Shown: positions 41,303 through 50,810 of the stretch, one piece after another | Layout: each line of letters starts with the position of its first letter | Position numbering within the stretch: the first letter of the stretch is position 1 | From: Myxococcales bacterium | Lineage (GTDB): Bacteria; Myxococcota_A; Polyangia; Palsa-1104; JAEUJZ01 | DNA: 64,000 bases | Reading direction: 5' to 3' | Assembly (NCBI GenBank): GCA_016794505.1 | Contig: JAEUJZ010000049.1 | Location: forward strand, 126,136 to 190,135 | Notes under the pieces: model-generated | Seen by the model: only the letters and a program-made list of their open reading frames with translations | What the model was told of the DNA's origin: nothing | Database searches by the model: none | Made by a program: the position numbers and the translations under genes

Positions 41303-43000
41303 TTACTGAAGCGGCGTGCCTGCGCAGCGGAACGACGGCTCCTTGCCATAGGGCGGCTGCTGCAAGTCCTTGCGCCACACGCCACCGATCCAGCCCTTGG
41401 ATGCCGAACAAACCTTGGTGCTTTGTACGGCGCAGAAGCAGTCCTGCGCCTCGGCCGCACAGGCGGCGCGGACCGTGGGATCTTCGGTGCTGGCCTGGTC
41501 CGCATTCGCCCAGCCCTGGCAGCAGCTAGCCGAGCAGATCGGGAACAGCTTGTCGGGCAGCGCTTGCGGCTCAGTCTTGTCCACATCCCCGACGAGGCAC
41601 AGCGGCTGCCCATTGAGCATCTTGGGGGCAATGGCCAGGCAGTTCGGATCAATAATCTTCTTGATGTATTCAGCAATTTTGTCGAGGCCGCTCTCGTACT
41701 TGTCGATGTCGCAGATGCTGAGCTGAAGCGCTTTGGGATTGCCCTTGTCGTCTTTCCCGAAGCTGTCGGCAAACGCGGACAGGCGGCGCTGCGCATTGCC
41801 CCAGACCGAGCTAAAGCGACCATCGGTGCCGTTGTATTTGCACGAGGCATCGCTGCCGCCGGACAGCGACAGGAAGGCGCTCGACGTGCCGGCCACGCTG
41901 CGCTGCACCACCAGCTTGCCCCCGTCGGTCGTCGATGGCAGCGTCCAGATGCCGCTGATGACCAGCTTGTCGGTGAGGGAGCCGAAGAACTTGGTGTACT
42001 TGCTGATCGGATCCAAGAAGCTGTCCGAGCGCTCTTTGCAGTTGGTGTGCGGCCCCTGCGCGCTCATCGGCTGGTCACACTGGAGGCTGCGCGCCAGGCA
42101 GCGATAGTCGGTGTTGAAGCAGTCCCAGCTTTCGGGCTGGCCCGGCTGGCAGTCCTTGGTCGGCGGCGCCGTCTCGCTGCGTCGCGCCATCTGCACTGAG
42201 CAGTCTTCTTCGTCGGTGATGAAGATGACGGCCAGAGCCGCACCAGGTCGAAGGAAGCCTTTGTTCTCGGTGCGGTGTCCGTCGAGTGCGCGTCGGGCGC
42301 CTTCAAGCGGCGCTTCCATGCCGCAGCCACCATCGCCGACCAGCGCCATGCACTGAAACGCCGTGATCGGGCCCTGATCGAGCATCTTGCCGGGGTTCAT
42401 GGGGTCCGGCACCAAGTCCGGCGGGACGTTGGTCTTGCCCTCGATGTTCGAGATCCAAGGCTTGCCATCGGTGGTCAGCTGGGTCGCGTTGGCGAAGGCC
42501 GGCTTGGTACACAGCGCGGCACAGGCGTTGCGCGCTTCGGCCGACAGGTTCGTGCGCTGCGTGCAGGGCTTGATCTGCAGCAGGCCGTCATCGCCGGTAA
42601 ACGTGTTGCACTCGGCTTGGTCAGGGTTGGGGTACGTGAAGCTGGCGTTGGGCGTCGTGCCCACGTCCGACGTGACCACGCCGACCTGATAGTTGGCCCC
42701 AAAGGACTCGATCTTCTTGATGAACTTGGGGATGTTGACGGCCAGCGCCTGCTGCTTGGGCGACATCGACCGCGAGTTGTCGATCATGAACAGGATGTCG
42801 ACGTCCTTCTGTGGGCGGGACGGGGCTAGCGTTTCGATCTGTACAGCGAAGCAGTTATACAGCGCGGCTTGTCGCTGCTCTTCCGTCGCCTTCTCTGGAA
42901 TCGGACACGGCGCCCCGACCTGTGGCGAGAGGCATGACCCCAGCGTCAGGGCCATCCCCAGCCCGACGAATCCGGCACACACCTGCAATGCACGACTCAT
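41303..43000 (-). CDS. Exported VWA-domain lipoprotein
   Basis: A 565-residue protein. The signal segment ends LGSC (lipobox near residue 23). The VWA domain starts around 65 with the MIDAS motif DILFMIDNSRSM, so a divalent metal and a protein ligand are expected. The rest is Cys-rich (CKERS, CYN, CSASCC), consistent with disulfide stabilisation outside the cytoplasm. Such lipoproteins are common myxobacterial surface proteins and may bind matrix or other cells. ATG 43000 with GGAGG ten bases upstream on the minus strand is chosen over an upstream ATG. The 257-bp gap upstream (43052-43308) is comparatively AT-rich and probably contains the promoter; I see no gene in it. Confidence 0.85.
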   Translation of the reverse strand: MSRALQVCAGFVGLGMALTLGSCLSPQVGAPCPIPEKATEEQRQAALYNCFAVQIETLAPSRPQKDVDILFMIDNSRSMSPKQQALAVNIPKFIKKIESFGANYQVGVVTSDVGTTPNASFTYPNPDQAECNTFTGDDGLLQIKPCTQRTNLSAEARNACAALCTKPAFANATQLTTDGKPWISNIEGKTNVPPDLVPDPMNPGKMLDQGPITAFQCMALVGDGGCGMEAPLEGARRALDGHRTENKGFLRPGAALAVIFITDEEDCSVQMARRSETAPPTKDCQPGQPESWDCFNTDYRCLARSLQCDQPMSAQGPHTNCKERSDSFLDPISKYTKFFGSLTDKLVISGIWTLPSTTDGGKLVVQRSVAGTSSAFLSLSGGSDASCKYNGTDGRFSSVWGNAQRRLSAFADSFGKDDKGNPKALQLSICDIDKYESGLDKIAEYIKKIIDPNCLAIAPKMLNGQPLCLVGDVDKTEPQALPDKLFPICSASCCQGWANADQASTEDPTVRAACAAEAQDCFCAVQSTKVCSASKGWIGGVWRKDLQQPPYGKEPSFRCAGTPLQ

Positions 43001-43308
43001 TTCGTCCTCCATAAGGGTCTTGTAGCAATCAACTTGGTCTTCTGTTGGCATTTACCTTACGAAAATACTCGTCGATGTAAACGACTCTGACCGCCCACCA
43101 TTCGTTTTTGCGCCCAGGTGGTCTGTGCCAACAGATGGATCTCTAGGAACAGGAGCGGTGCCCAGCGCAAGGCACTCGTGACTTACGAGATTACATCAGT
43201 TTGTAGTGTATATGCCGGATTTCTTTGTGTTCGCGCGGGATTGGCTGCGCTCAGCGGGGGCGAACGCAGAGCGGGTGGACGAAAAAATTGGGCAGGCGGG
43301 GCGTCCGG

Positions 43309-44502
43309 CTAGCGCGTGTACAGGTCGGTCGAGACGGGTGCGAGGCCCAGGTTGATGGGCGTCGTCGGCAGCGCTTCGCCATTGGCCGGACCGATGTAGA
43401 TGCCGGGGGGAAGCTGGCCGCTGCCCGCGCTGCCCGCCGACAGCACGATCACGCGCTGTCCCACCACTCGCAGCGACGGAACATATCGCAAGGGGCCGAG
43501 CAGCTTTTGGCTGCGCTGGCCACGCACGGCATCGACCAGAAAGACGTCGTTTTCGTAGTTCATGCCGACGCGGCGCGAGACATCGACGAAGACATCGCGT
43601 CCTCTCACGGCCTCTAGCGTGCTGACATTGCCGCCGAGATCGCTGTCACGCAGCACCAAGCCCAGCGAGCGCTCTCCGACGAGGTCGACCCGCTCGATGC
43701 CGCTTCGGCCAGATAGCGCGCCGCTTAGCTGATCTCCGGCGCTGCCGACGATGGCTTCGCTGCAGCCGGGCAGAACGCTGAGCGCGGTGGGGTTCTCTCC
43801 GGCGAGCTGGATGGTCTTGCGCACGCGCGTTTCGCTGAGGCTGACCACCGCCAAGCGGCCAGGACCCACGGGGCGGTACGTCGTGCGGTCGAGGTCCTGC
43901 AAGAGCACGTACAGCGAGTCGCCACAGGCAAGCAGCCGCGTCGCATCCGGGTTGTTGTCGGTATCGCCCGAGGCGACGGGAAGTGGAATGAACGAGCGAA
44001 TCCCTGCCGTCGGCTGCAGAAGATCGATGACCCCCAAAGCCGTTGCGCCCGTCACCGCCGTCGAGCCAAAGCCGCCGTAGAGCGTCACATAGGCCGTGTT
44101 CTTCGCTGCATCGACATACAGGTCATACGGATTGGCCTGGGCAGCCGGTACCTCGGGCGGCTTGGCCAGAAGCAGCTCGGTCGGGTTCGCGAACTCCTGA
44201 GCTGTGTCATACGCTCGCGCTGTGCCGTGCGTCTGATCGAGGACATAGACCTTGGATCCATAGGTGCGCACGACGGGCTGGGCATCGACTACATCGATGT
44301 CGCGGCGTACGGTCAGCGTCGACAGCTCAATGGTGTGCAGGGCTCCTGTCTGAAAGTCGCTGGTCGCGACGGCCAAGAACTGACCGCTGCCGGTGCTGGG
44401 CAGTGGCGGAAGCTCCGTCGGTGGGCTGGTACAACCCGCTGCCGTGGCGCAGGCCAAAAGGGCGGGGAAAAACGAGGGCGGACACCCGAGTGGACGAAAC
44501 AT
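43309..44502 (-). CDS. Beta-propeller-like lipoprotein (YncE-type)
   Basis: A 397-residue exported protein with lipobox TAAGC near residue 23 and a body of repeated short strands, each with a beta-propeller-like hydrophobic/Gly pattern (for example YGSKVYVLDQTHGTARAYD, DSLYVLLQDLDRTT and GRDVFVDVS). This arrangement resembles YncE-like or other seven-bladed surface propellers, although the family is not certain. ATG at 44502 has AAGGAG nine bases upstream, so the start is firm. It lies downstream of the VWA lipoprotein gene only in map order; both are on the minus strand with a 257-bp gap. Function: probably binding of a partner at the surface. Confidence 0.68.
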   Translation of the reverse strand: MFRPLGCPPSFFPALLACATAAGCTSPPTELPPLPSTGSGQFLAVATSDFQTGALHTIELSTLTVRRDIDVVDAQPVVRTYGSKVYVLDQTHGTARAYDTAQEFANPTELLLAKPPEVPAAQANPYDLYVDAAKNTAYVTLYGGFGSTAVTGATALGVIDLLQPTAGIRSFIPLPVASGDTDNNPDATRLLACGDSLYVLLQDLDRTTYRPVGPGRLAVVSLSETRVRKTIQLAGENPTALSVLPGCSEAIVGSAGDQLSGALSGRSGIERVDLVGERSLGLVLRDSDLGGNVSTLEAVRGRDVFVDVSRRVGMNYENDVFLVDAVRGQRSQKLLGPLRYVPSLRVVGQRVIVLSAGSAGSGQLPPGIYIGPANGEALPTTPINLGLAPVSTDLYTR

Positions 44503-44638
44503 GAGATCTCCTTGGGGCTCGACCACCTAGGCCGAGCCATGTGCGGGGAAAAGAGAAGGCGCAGTGTAGCAGAGCGCTCGGCGGTCCAGACTGCGAGCAC
44601 GTCGCCGCCTGCGGGGAATTGGCGGTAGACTTCAGGCC

Positions 44639-47600
44639 ATGCTTCGCCCTGCTCGATCGGCTCGCCTGGCCTGCCTGTGTTCCGTCGCTGGAATGGCTCT
44701 TGCGCTGGTCTTTTTCGTGACGCTACGGCTCACCGCGGGGCGCACCGACGCGGCATCGGCGACGTGGACGTTTGCCGCAGGCGCCTGGTTTGGTGGGACG
44801 GATGCCCGAGCCGCGCTGCCCCTGCCCGGCGATCGTGGTGCCGAAGACGAGTCGCCCGCCGCGAAAAAAGCCGGCAAGCCAAGCCCGCTTGCGACCGGCA
44901 AGAGGCGCTCGGCTGGAGCCGGCCAGCCCAGCCAGCCCGTCGCAAAAAAGGCGGAAGCAGCCAAGCCGCTTTCGTTCGACGGCCCGCTGGCCCCCGCCTG
45001 GCTTGCACTGCGCAGCGGCGGCTATGCCGAGGTCCTGCGCGCAGTCGATCGCGTGCTGCCCAGCCTGAAGTCGTCGGTCCTGCGGTCGCAGGCGGAAGCT
45101 CTGGCCGCGACGGCGTTGCGACGCAGCGGCCAGCTTGAAAAGGCCGAAAAACGCCTGACCGAGCACCTGGCGCGCGACCCGCACGCTCTGGACGTGCGCG
45201 TCGAGCTAGGCCTGTGCTTGCGTCAGCGCGGCGATCGCGACCAAGAGCGTGCGCAGTGGAACCGCATCTTTGACGATCACGATGCGGGCCTGCTCGACAT
45301 GAAGGATCCGCGGACCCTGCGCCTGCTAGGCGTTGCAGCGCGCTACCTGGGCAGCTATCACGATGCCAACGATACGCTGCGCGATGCCGTCGCTGCCGCC
45401 AAAGAACGCAAGGAGCTCTTCGAGCTGTCTCTGGGCAACATCGAGTGGGCCGATCTGTTCCTGGAAAAGTACCGCGCCGACAACGCCGAAGAGTCTCTGA
45501 CCGAGGCTCTTTCCGTCGATCCCGAGAACGCCGACGCGCTGGCCTTGATGGCGCAGGTGCGCATGGAACGCAGCAACCGCGTAAGCGATGCGGAAGAAAA
45601 CATCGCGCACGCGCTGCGCAGCCATCCGCGACACCCCTTGGCGCTGGCCTTGCGAGCTGAGCTGGCTATCGACGCTGAGCGATACGAAGAAGCGCTGCCG
45701 ATCAGCGATCAGCTGCTGCAGCAAAATGCACAGGATCTGCGAGCGCTCAGCGTGCGGGCCGCGGCACTTTATTTGCTCGATCGGCCCAAGGACTTCAGCG
45801 CCGTGCAGGCGCGCGTACTCGCGCAGCATCCGACATACAGCAGCTTCCATCGCTATGTCGCAGAGCGCCTAGTCATCCAGCACCGCTACGACGAAGCCGT
45901 GCAGCTTCTGGAACAAGCGACGGCGCTTTCCCCGAAGGACTTCTATTCGCTGGCGGATCTTGGATCGGGTTATCTGCGTTTGGGCCAGGACGAAAAAGGC
46001 GTGGATGCGCTGCGCCGGGCCTGGAAAGGCGACCGCTTCAACCGTCGCTGCAAGAACCTGCTCGACCTGTTTGAAAAGACGCTGGCCGATAAGTACACGG
46101 TGCTCTCTCTCGACGTGTCGAGCCGAGCGCAGGATCGCGGCAAGGGGGGGCTGCGCATGCGCGTGCCCAAAGATGAACAAGCGCTCTTGGTGCCGCTGCT
46201 ACTGCCGATGATTCAGCGCGAGTGGCAGTCCTTGGCGGCGCGCTATCACTTCACGCCCAAGCTGCCGCTGACGCTGGAGCTGTTCTCGGACCCGGACGAC
46301 TACGCCATTCGCACCGTCGGATTGCCCGGCTTGGCAGCGCTGGGCGTGACGTTTGGGCAAGTGGTCACAGGACGCTCACCGGCCGAGGGCAACTTCAACT
46401 GGGGCCTGATGATCTGGCACGAGCTGTCGCACGTCTTTGCCATCCAGCTGTCGAAGTCGCGCGTGCCGCGCTGGTTTACCGAGGGACTGAGCGAGTGGGA
46501 GACCACGCAGGCGCATCCCGAGTGGGTCCGTCGCACGCACGCCGAGCTCTATGCCGCGCTGCGCGATGGCACGCTGCTCAGCATCGCCGACATCAACAGC
46601 GGCTTCACGCGCGCTCAAGACGTCGCGCACATCGTCATCGCATATCACGAGGCAGCGGTCGCCATCGACTTCCTGATTCGCCGCTTCGGCTTCGACAAGA
46701 TCGTCGACGCACTGCAAGCATTTGGCGCGGGCAAGCGGACGCCCGAGGTGTTGGTTCGCATTTCGGGCATGTCGATTCCCGATCTGGATCGAGCCTTTCG
46801 CGCCGATCTGGCCGAGCGACTCTCTGCCTATCGCGGAACGTTCTTTGTGCGGCCCTCGGATTACTCGGATCGCGAGGGCTTAGAGCGGGCCATCAAGCAG
46901 CTCGAAGCAACGCCGAAAGAGCGCCTGAGCCCGGCCGACAAGATCCGCTTGGGACGTCTGCACGGTCTGTTCGCGGTCGGTATGGTGCGCAGCGGCGCAG
47001 GGGCCCGCCAAAGCGAGCGCGTCGATGCCGAGATCGCTGCCGCGCTGGCCCATGATCCCAGCAACAAAGAAGCTCTTCTCGCCGAGGCCGAGAGCCTGCT
47101 GCGGGCGGGCAAGCGCAGCGAGGCGGAAGCGCGCTTTCGCGGCCTGATCGCGGCGGGTGGGGATGGCTTTGACGTGCGTCAGAGACTGGGTGAGCTGTAC
47201 GCCTTCCAAGCCGAGCAAGACCCCAGCAAGTTGACCGGCGCGGTAAACGAACTAGAGCAGGCCAAGAAGCTCGATCCCGATCGCTCCGAACCGTATGAGC
47301 GACTGGCGGCGCTGTACGAAAAGCACGGTCAGCTCGATCGCAGCCTGAAGGAACTGCAAGCCGCGCTGCGCTTGGACATCATGGATCCCGACTTGGCGAC
47401 GCGCACGCTCGCCAAGCTGCACGAAGCAAAGCACTGGGACTCTGTTGTGAACACCAGCGAATTTGTGCGGCACCTGGTGCCGTATTCGGCCGCTGTTCGG
47501 GCGCAGATTGGCGAGGCACTCTTGCGCCTAGGCCGCAAGCGCGACGCCGAGCACGAGCTTCAGGCGGCGCAGCAGATTCTGTCGCTGGCGAAAGCGAGCG

Positions 47601-47689
47601 GCGATGCCGGCGAAAACGGCGACGATCCGGTGGACGCTCGTTTGAGCCACACCGTTGAACAGCTTCTGAAAGAAGCGCGCGGCCGCTAG
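44639..47689 (+). CDS. TPR-repeat protein with gluzincin (peptidase MA-like) domain
   Basis: A 1016-residue protein. A hydrophobic segment (about 10-32) is followed by an Ala/Lys/Pro linker and TPR-like repeats (about 110-470), then a metalloprotease-like domain with HELSHVFAIQ near residue 594 and WFTEGLSEWE about 20 residues later. The HExxH and the downstream Glu are the gluzincin zinc ligands, as in peptidase MA family proteins. More TPR helices follow (about 720-1000). ATG 44639 is used, with weak ribosome-site support. It is divergent from the propeller lipoprotein gene with 136 bp between. The TPR arms may present a folded partner to the protease domain; the substrate is unknown. Confidence 0.82.
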   Translation: MLRPARSARLACLCSVAGMALALVFFVTLRLTAGRTDAASATWTFAAGAWFGGTDARAALPLPGDRGAEDESPAAKKAGKPSPLATGKRRSAGAGQPSQPVAKKAEAAKPLSFDGPLAPAWLALRSGGYAEVLRAVDRVLPSLKSSVLRSQAEALAATALRRSGQLEKAEKRLTEHLARDPHALDVRVELGLCLRQRGDRDQERAQWNRIFDDHDAGLLDMKDPRTLRLLGVAARYLGSYHDANDTLRDAVAAAKERKELFELSLGNIEWADLFLEKYRADNAEESLTEALSVDPENADALALMAQVRMERSNRVSDAEENIAHALRSHPRHPLALALRAELAIDAERYEEALPISDQLLQQNAQDLRALSVRAAALYLLDRPKDFSAVQARVLAQHPTYSSFHRYVAERLVIQHRYDEAVQLLEQATALSPKDFYSLADLGSGYLRLGQDEKGVDALRRAWKGDRFNRRCKNLLDLFEKTLADKYTVLSLDVSSRAQDRGKGGLRMRVPKDEQALLVPLLLPMIQREWQSLAARYHFTPKLPLTLELFSDPDDYAIRTVGLPGLAALGVTFGQVVTGRSPAEGNFNWGLMIWHELSHVFAIQLSKSRVPRWFTEGLSEWETTQAHPEWVRRTHAELYAALRDGTLLSIADINSGFTRAQDVAHIVIAYHEAAVAIDFLIRRFGFDKIVDALQAFGAGKRTPEVLVRISGMSIPDLDRAFRADLAERLSAYRGTFFVRPSDYSDREGLERAIKQLEATPKERLSPADKIRLGRLHGLFAVGMVRSGAGARQSERVDAEIAAALAHDPSNKEALLAEAESLLRAGKRSEAEARFRGLIAAGGDGFDVRQRLGELYAFQAEQDPSKLTGAVNELEQAKKLDPDRSEPYERLAALYEKHGQLDRSLKELQAALRLDIMDPDLATRTLAKLHEAKHWDSVVNTSEFVRHLVPYSAAVRAQIGEALLRLGRKRDAEHELQAAQQILSLAKASGDAGENGDDPVDARLSHTVEQLLKEARGR

Positions 47690-47947
47690 TCAGCGCCTGG
47701 CGGACGCGGTCCACTACGGCGCGATGTGCCTGACCGGACTCGGCGCAGGTCCGCGCTGCGCCGGGCGACGCGTTACTTGCACGTGTCTTCCAGCGTGTTC
47801 GTCCGCTCGTTGTCGCGCGGCCTGCGTCGGGCAGGTGCCGCTGCGGGGGGCGTTTGTGCAGAGAGCAGTCTGATTGGTTGCACCCAGGTTGACAATCCAG
47901 CTTGATCATGTTCTTACGTCAACTTCAGGTTAATGATCGGAGCGTCC

Positions 47948-48838
47948 ATGCGTGAAGATGGGTCGGCCGGTGGACTGTTTCGCGGCGTGGTCCCCTTTGT
48001 CAGCGTCGCGGAAGCGCTGAGTTATCGCCGTGCAGCGGCGCACTTGGGGGTCAGCGTCGCCGCGGTCAGCAAAGCCGTAAAGGGGCTAGAGGAAGAGCTA
48101 GGCGTCGTGCTGTTTCAGCGAAGCTCGCGCGCCGTGTCGCTGACGGCTGAAGGGGAGCGGTTCTATGTCCGCTGCCGCGAGGCCATCACCGCCATCAAAG
48201 ACGCGCGGCAAGACGCCGTACGGTCGCGCAGCGCGCCACAGGGCCAGGTGGTGATCTCGGCGTCGTTCATCGTCACCAAGGTGGTGGTGCGGGCGCTGCA
48301 GCCGCTTCTGCAGAAGCACAATCGGCTGAGCGTTCGTCTGCACTCGACGGATCGCATGGCCCGCTTCGCTGAAGAAGGCGTCGACATCGCCGTGCGCGTG
48401 GGCGAGCCACAGGACGCCGACCTGCGCGTGCGTCGCCTGCGGCAGACTCGCTGGCAGATCGTCGCGTCCCCGGCCTATCTCGCGCAGCACGGTGTGCCGG
48501 AAACGATCGGTGATCTGCGCCACGGCTTGCGCTTTCTTTCGCCCCGTGGCAAGCCGCGCCCGTGGATGCTTTCGGCCCAAGCAAGCGAGGTGATGGGGCC
48601 GCTTGTGGTCGACCACGGGCCGACGCTGGTCGACGCGGCGCTGGTGGGCCTGGGGGCGGCGCAGGTGCTCGACTTCATGGTCGCGGATCTGATCGCGCAG
48701 AGCCGACTGATCCCGATCCTTGATGCCTATTCCCACGAGGGGCCAGGCATCTATGCGGTGCATGCCCGCGGCCGTCAGCGCAACGCCAACATCCGCGTCG
48801 TCCTCGACGCGCTCTTGGAAGCCTTCGCCGCGATCTAG
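47948..48838 (+). CDS. LysR-family transcriptional regulator
   Basis: A 296-residue regulator. The N-terminal winged helix-turn-helix is clear in YRRAAAHLGVSVAAVSKAVKGLEEELGVVLFQR near residue 27-58, followed by the usual linker helix and a periplasmic-binding-protein-like effector domain from about 90. The ATG at 47948 has GGAG six to nine bases upstream and is preferred to the ATG 15 bp earlier. The 243-bp region before it, from the end of the TPR protease gene, is likely to hold its promoter; TTGACA is seen near 47890. The target is unknown; the convergent triheme gene ends only 11 bp after it. LysR members often control a neighbouring divergent gene, but none is present here. Confidence 0.93.
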   Translation: MREDGSAGGLFRGVVPFVSVAEALSYRRAAAHLGVSVAAVSKAVKGLEEELGVVLFQRSSRAVSLTAEGERFYVRCREAITAIKDARQDAVRSRSAPQGQVVISASFIVTKVVVRALQPLLQKHNRLSVRLHSTDRMARFAEEGVDIAVRVGEPQDADLRVRRLRQTRWQIVASPAYLAQHGVPETIGDLRHGLRFLSPRGKPRPWMLSAQASEVMGPLVVDHGPTLVDAALVGLGAAQVLDFMVADLIAQSRLIPILDAYSHEGPGIYAVHARGRQRNANIRVVLDALLEAFAAI

Positions 48839-48848
48839 CCCAAGCGAG

Positions 48849-49814
48849 CTAGGGCAGGGCGATGCGGCCGGGGGCGCCGTTGCTGCCATCCTGCGTGTGG
48901 CAGCCGTTGCAGTCCGTGTTCATCTGCGACCCCTTCATCTCGCGCGTCTTGCCGTTCCACTTGACGACGGCGGTATACGGCAGGGCGATCGCCATAGAGC
49001 CCCTGTAAAGGAAGTTGCCGCTGGCGTTCACCGGCAGCGAGATGACGCGCTTGTTGGCATCGGTGATCTCGACGGTCGCCATCGGCATGCCGCTCGCCGG
49101 TCCGCCCAGGCACTTATCCGGCTCGTGTCCAGTGATGTAGACGGTGCCGGCCAGCGTGACTTCGGCCGCTTTGCCCTTGGATTTGTGGCAAGCCAAGCAG
49201 GCTAGGCCGGGGTTCATTTCTTCCTTGGGCGTGCCCCCCATGTATGTCTTGCCGCTTGAGCACATCGGCGGCTTCGCGAACGGATCATCGGGCTGCATCG
49301 TCTCGCACTTCTTGCTGGGGCGACCGGCGCTGACCCAGGCGGCAAAGGCATCGATCTCTTTCTGCGGCACCGTCGCGGCGGGGGCTGGTGGCATGGGCCG
49401 CGCACCGTCTTGCATGCGCATCACCGAGCGCTCGGCATAGGTCTTTTTGGCATCGGCCTTGGATGGCGCGGCAAGCTGGGCATAGGTCATAAGCGCCATC
49501 GGTGCCGCCTTGGGCGGATCGCTGTGGCACGACTGGCAGTGCTTGGCGAGCAGATCGCGGACCTCGCAGGGAAGTTCTCCCGTGGCCATGCTGCCGTCGG
49601 GGTTCGCGCTGGCATCCATGGATCCCAGCGAGCTCATGTCGGCGGTGTCGAGAAACATCTCTTCGGGCGTGCTGCAGCCACCGGCCAGCCACAGAAGACC
49701 CGCCGCCGCCAGCGCGCCCGCCACGCGAGGCAGACGTCGGCGCGGCGAGCCCGCAGCCGCCTGGTTGGGTACGGCAGACGAAGAAGAGGGATCGATCAGG
49801 AAGGAGTGCGGCAT
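48849..49814 (-). CDS. Triheme c-type cytochrome lipoprotein
   Basis: A 321-residue exported protein. The leader ends LAGGC (lipobox near 48). Three CXXCH motifs are visible, CQSCH near 92, CLACH near 203 and CNGCH near 300. The first lies in a cytochrome-c-like domain with the PMPP motif (Met ligand) near 142; the others are in a second part with a CarboxypepD_reg-like beta stretch. It could accept or donate electrons at the outer membrane. ATG at 49814 has AAGGA upstream on the minus strand. The divergent gene at 50095 is a heme-b-like membrane protein, so both may be parts of one short electron-transfer chain. Confidence 0.85.
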   Translation of the reverse strand: MPHSFLIDPSSSSAVPNQAAAGSPRRRLPRVAGALAAAGLLWLAGGCSTPEEMFLDTADMSSLGSMDASANPDGSMATGELPCEVRDLLAKHCQSCHSDPPKAAPMALMTYAQLAAPSKADAKKTYAERSVMRMQDGARPMPPAPAATVPQKEIDAFAAWVSAGRPSKKCETMQPDDPFAKPPMCSSGKTYMGGTPKEEMNPGLACLACHKSKGKAAEVTLAGTVYITGHEPDKCLGGPASGMPMATVEITDANKRVISLPVNASGNFLYRGSMAIALPYTAVVKWNGKTREMKGSQMNTDCNGCHTQDGSNGAPGRIALP

Positions 49815-50094
49815 CTTCGAGTCCTTGTGATGAAGTTCGGAAGCGGTCGGTTGCGTGCGTAGCAAGCGCGCCGCCGCGCAGCCTAGCCAAATTTGCCTGC
49901 GTCGTCAGCGACTTATCGTGTCGCCCTCTTGAGCCTCTTGTGGGCGCCCCCAGATCGGGCCGTACCATCTGGCATGTGGCGCCGCGGAGCTGCCCGTTTC
50001 TGTTCGCGCTGGCTGAGCGCTGCGGAGAGTTCTCAAAAATCGCGCGCCGCGCTACAAGAGCCGTTCAGTTACCTGCGCCCCAAAGGACTTCTCG

Positions 50095-50793
50095 ATGAGG
50101 CTTGCGACGTGCAATCACCGACGGATCCCCTTCCTCGTTACGCTGTGCCTGCTTTTGTGGGGCGGCATTTCGAGTAGCTCTGCAGCGCCTGCAGACGGCC
50201 CAGCAGCGACTGGCGCAGCGACGGCGAGCCCGGCGGCCAGCAGCCCGCAGCCGGCCGCTGCTGGCGATGACTTCAACTTTGATCTGATGGGGGAAAACCA
50301 GAAGTCACCGGAGCAGATCAAAGAAGAACAAGAGAAGTCCGCGCGCATTGAGCGGCTTGGCAAGATTCGTCGCCCGATGCTGAGCACGCACCAGATCATG
50401 GGCTTTGTCACCTTGGCGGCGCTGACCGCGACGGTGGTGGTGGGCCAGCTAAATCACTACGACATGTATCTGAGCGGAGATCAGACCGGGCGCTATCGTT
50501 ATGCCCACCTGGGGCTAGGCATCGGCACGGCCGCGCTGTTCGGCAGCACCGGGTTTCTGGCGGTGTTTGCCCCGAACCCGTATCCCAAGCCGGTGCGTTT
50601 TGACACGGCGCTCTTGCACAAGGTGGCGATGATCCTGGCCACGGCGGGCATGGCGACGCAGATCATCCTGGGCCCGATTGCCGTCGATCGCATCGGTCGC
50701 GTCGATCAGTCGCGCTTGGCGCTGGGTCACGTGATCACCGGCTACGCCACGTGGGCGTTTATGACCACGGGCATGATCGCGTATTTGTTCTAG
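50095..50793 (+). CDS. Four-helix membrane protein, possible cytochrome b561-like
   Basis: A 232-residue protein with a signal segment (about 10-30), an Ala/Pro-rich periplasmic linker, a charged helix and four TM helices (about 100-122, 134-154, 170-190 and 205-230). His residues sit near the membrane faces in THQIMGF, YAHLGLG, LHKVAMI and LGHVITG, which could make two b-heme sites as in cytochrome b561-type proteins. This is inferred from His placement only. ATG at 50095 has AAAGGA upstream. It is divergent from the triheme lipoprotein gene (281-bp gap), so membrane-to-periplasm electron transfer is a natural hypothesis. It ends 18 bp before the convergent histidine kinase gene. Confidence 0.6.
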   Translation: MRLATCNHRRIPFLVTLCLLLWGGISSSSAAPADGPAATGAATASPAASSPQPAAAGDDFNFDLMGENQKSPEQIKEEQEKSARIERLGKIRRPMLSTHQIMGFVTLAALTATVVVGQLNHYDMYLSGDQTGRYRYAHLGLGIGTAALFGSTGFLAVFAPNPYPKPVRFDTALLHKVAMILATAGMATQIILGPIAVDRIGRVDQSRLALGHVITGYATWAFMTTGMIAYLF

Positions 50794-50810
50794 CGAGATC
50801 GAGCGCAGCT

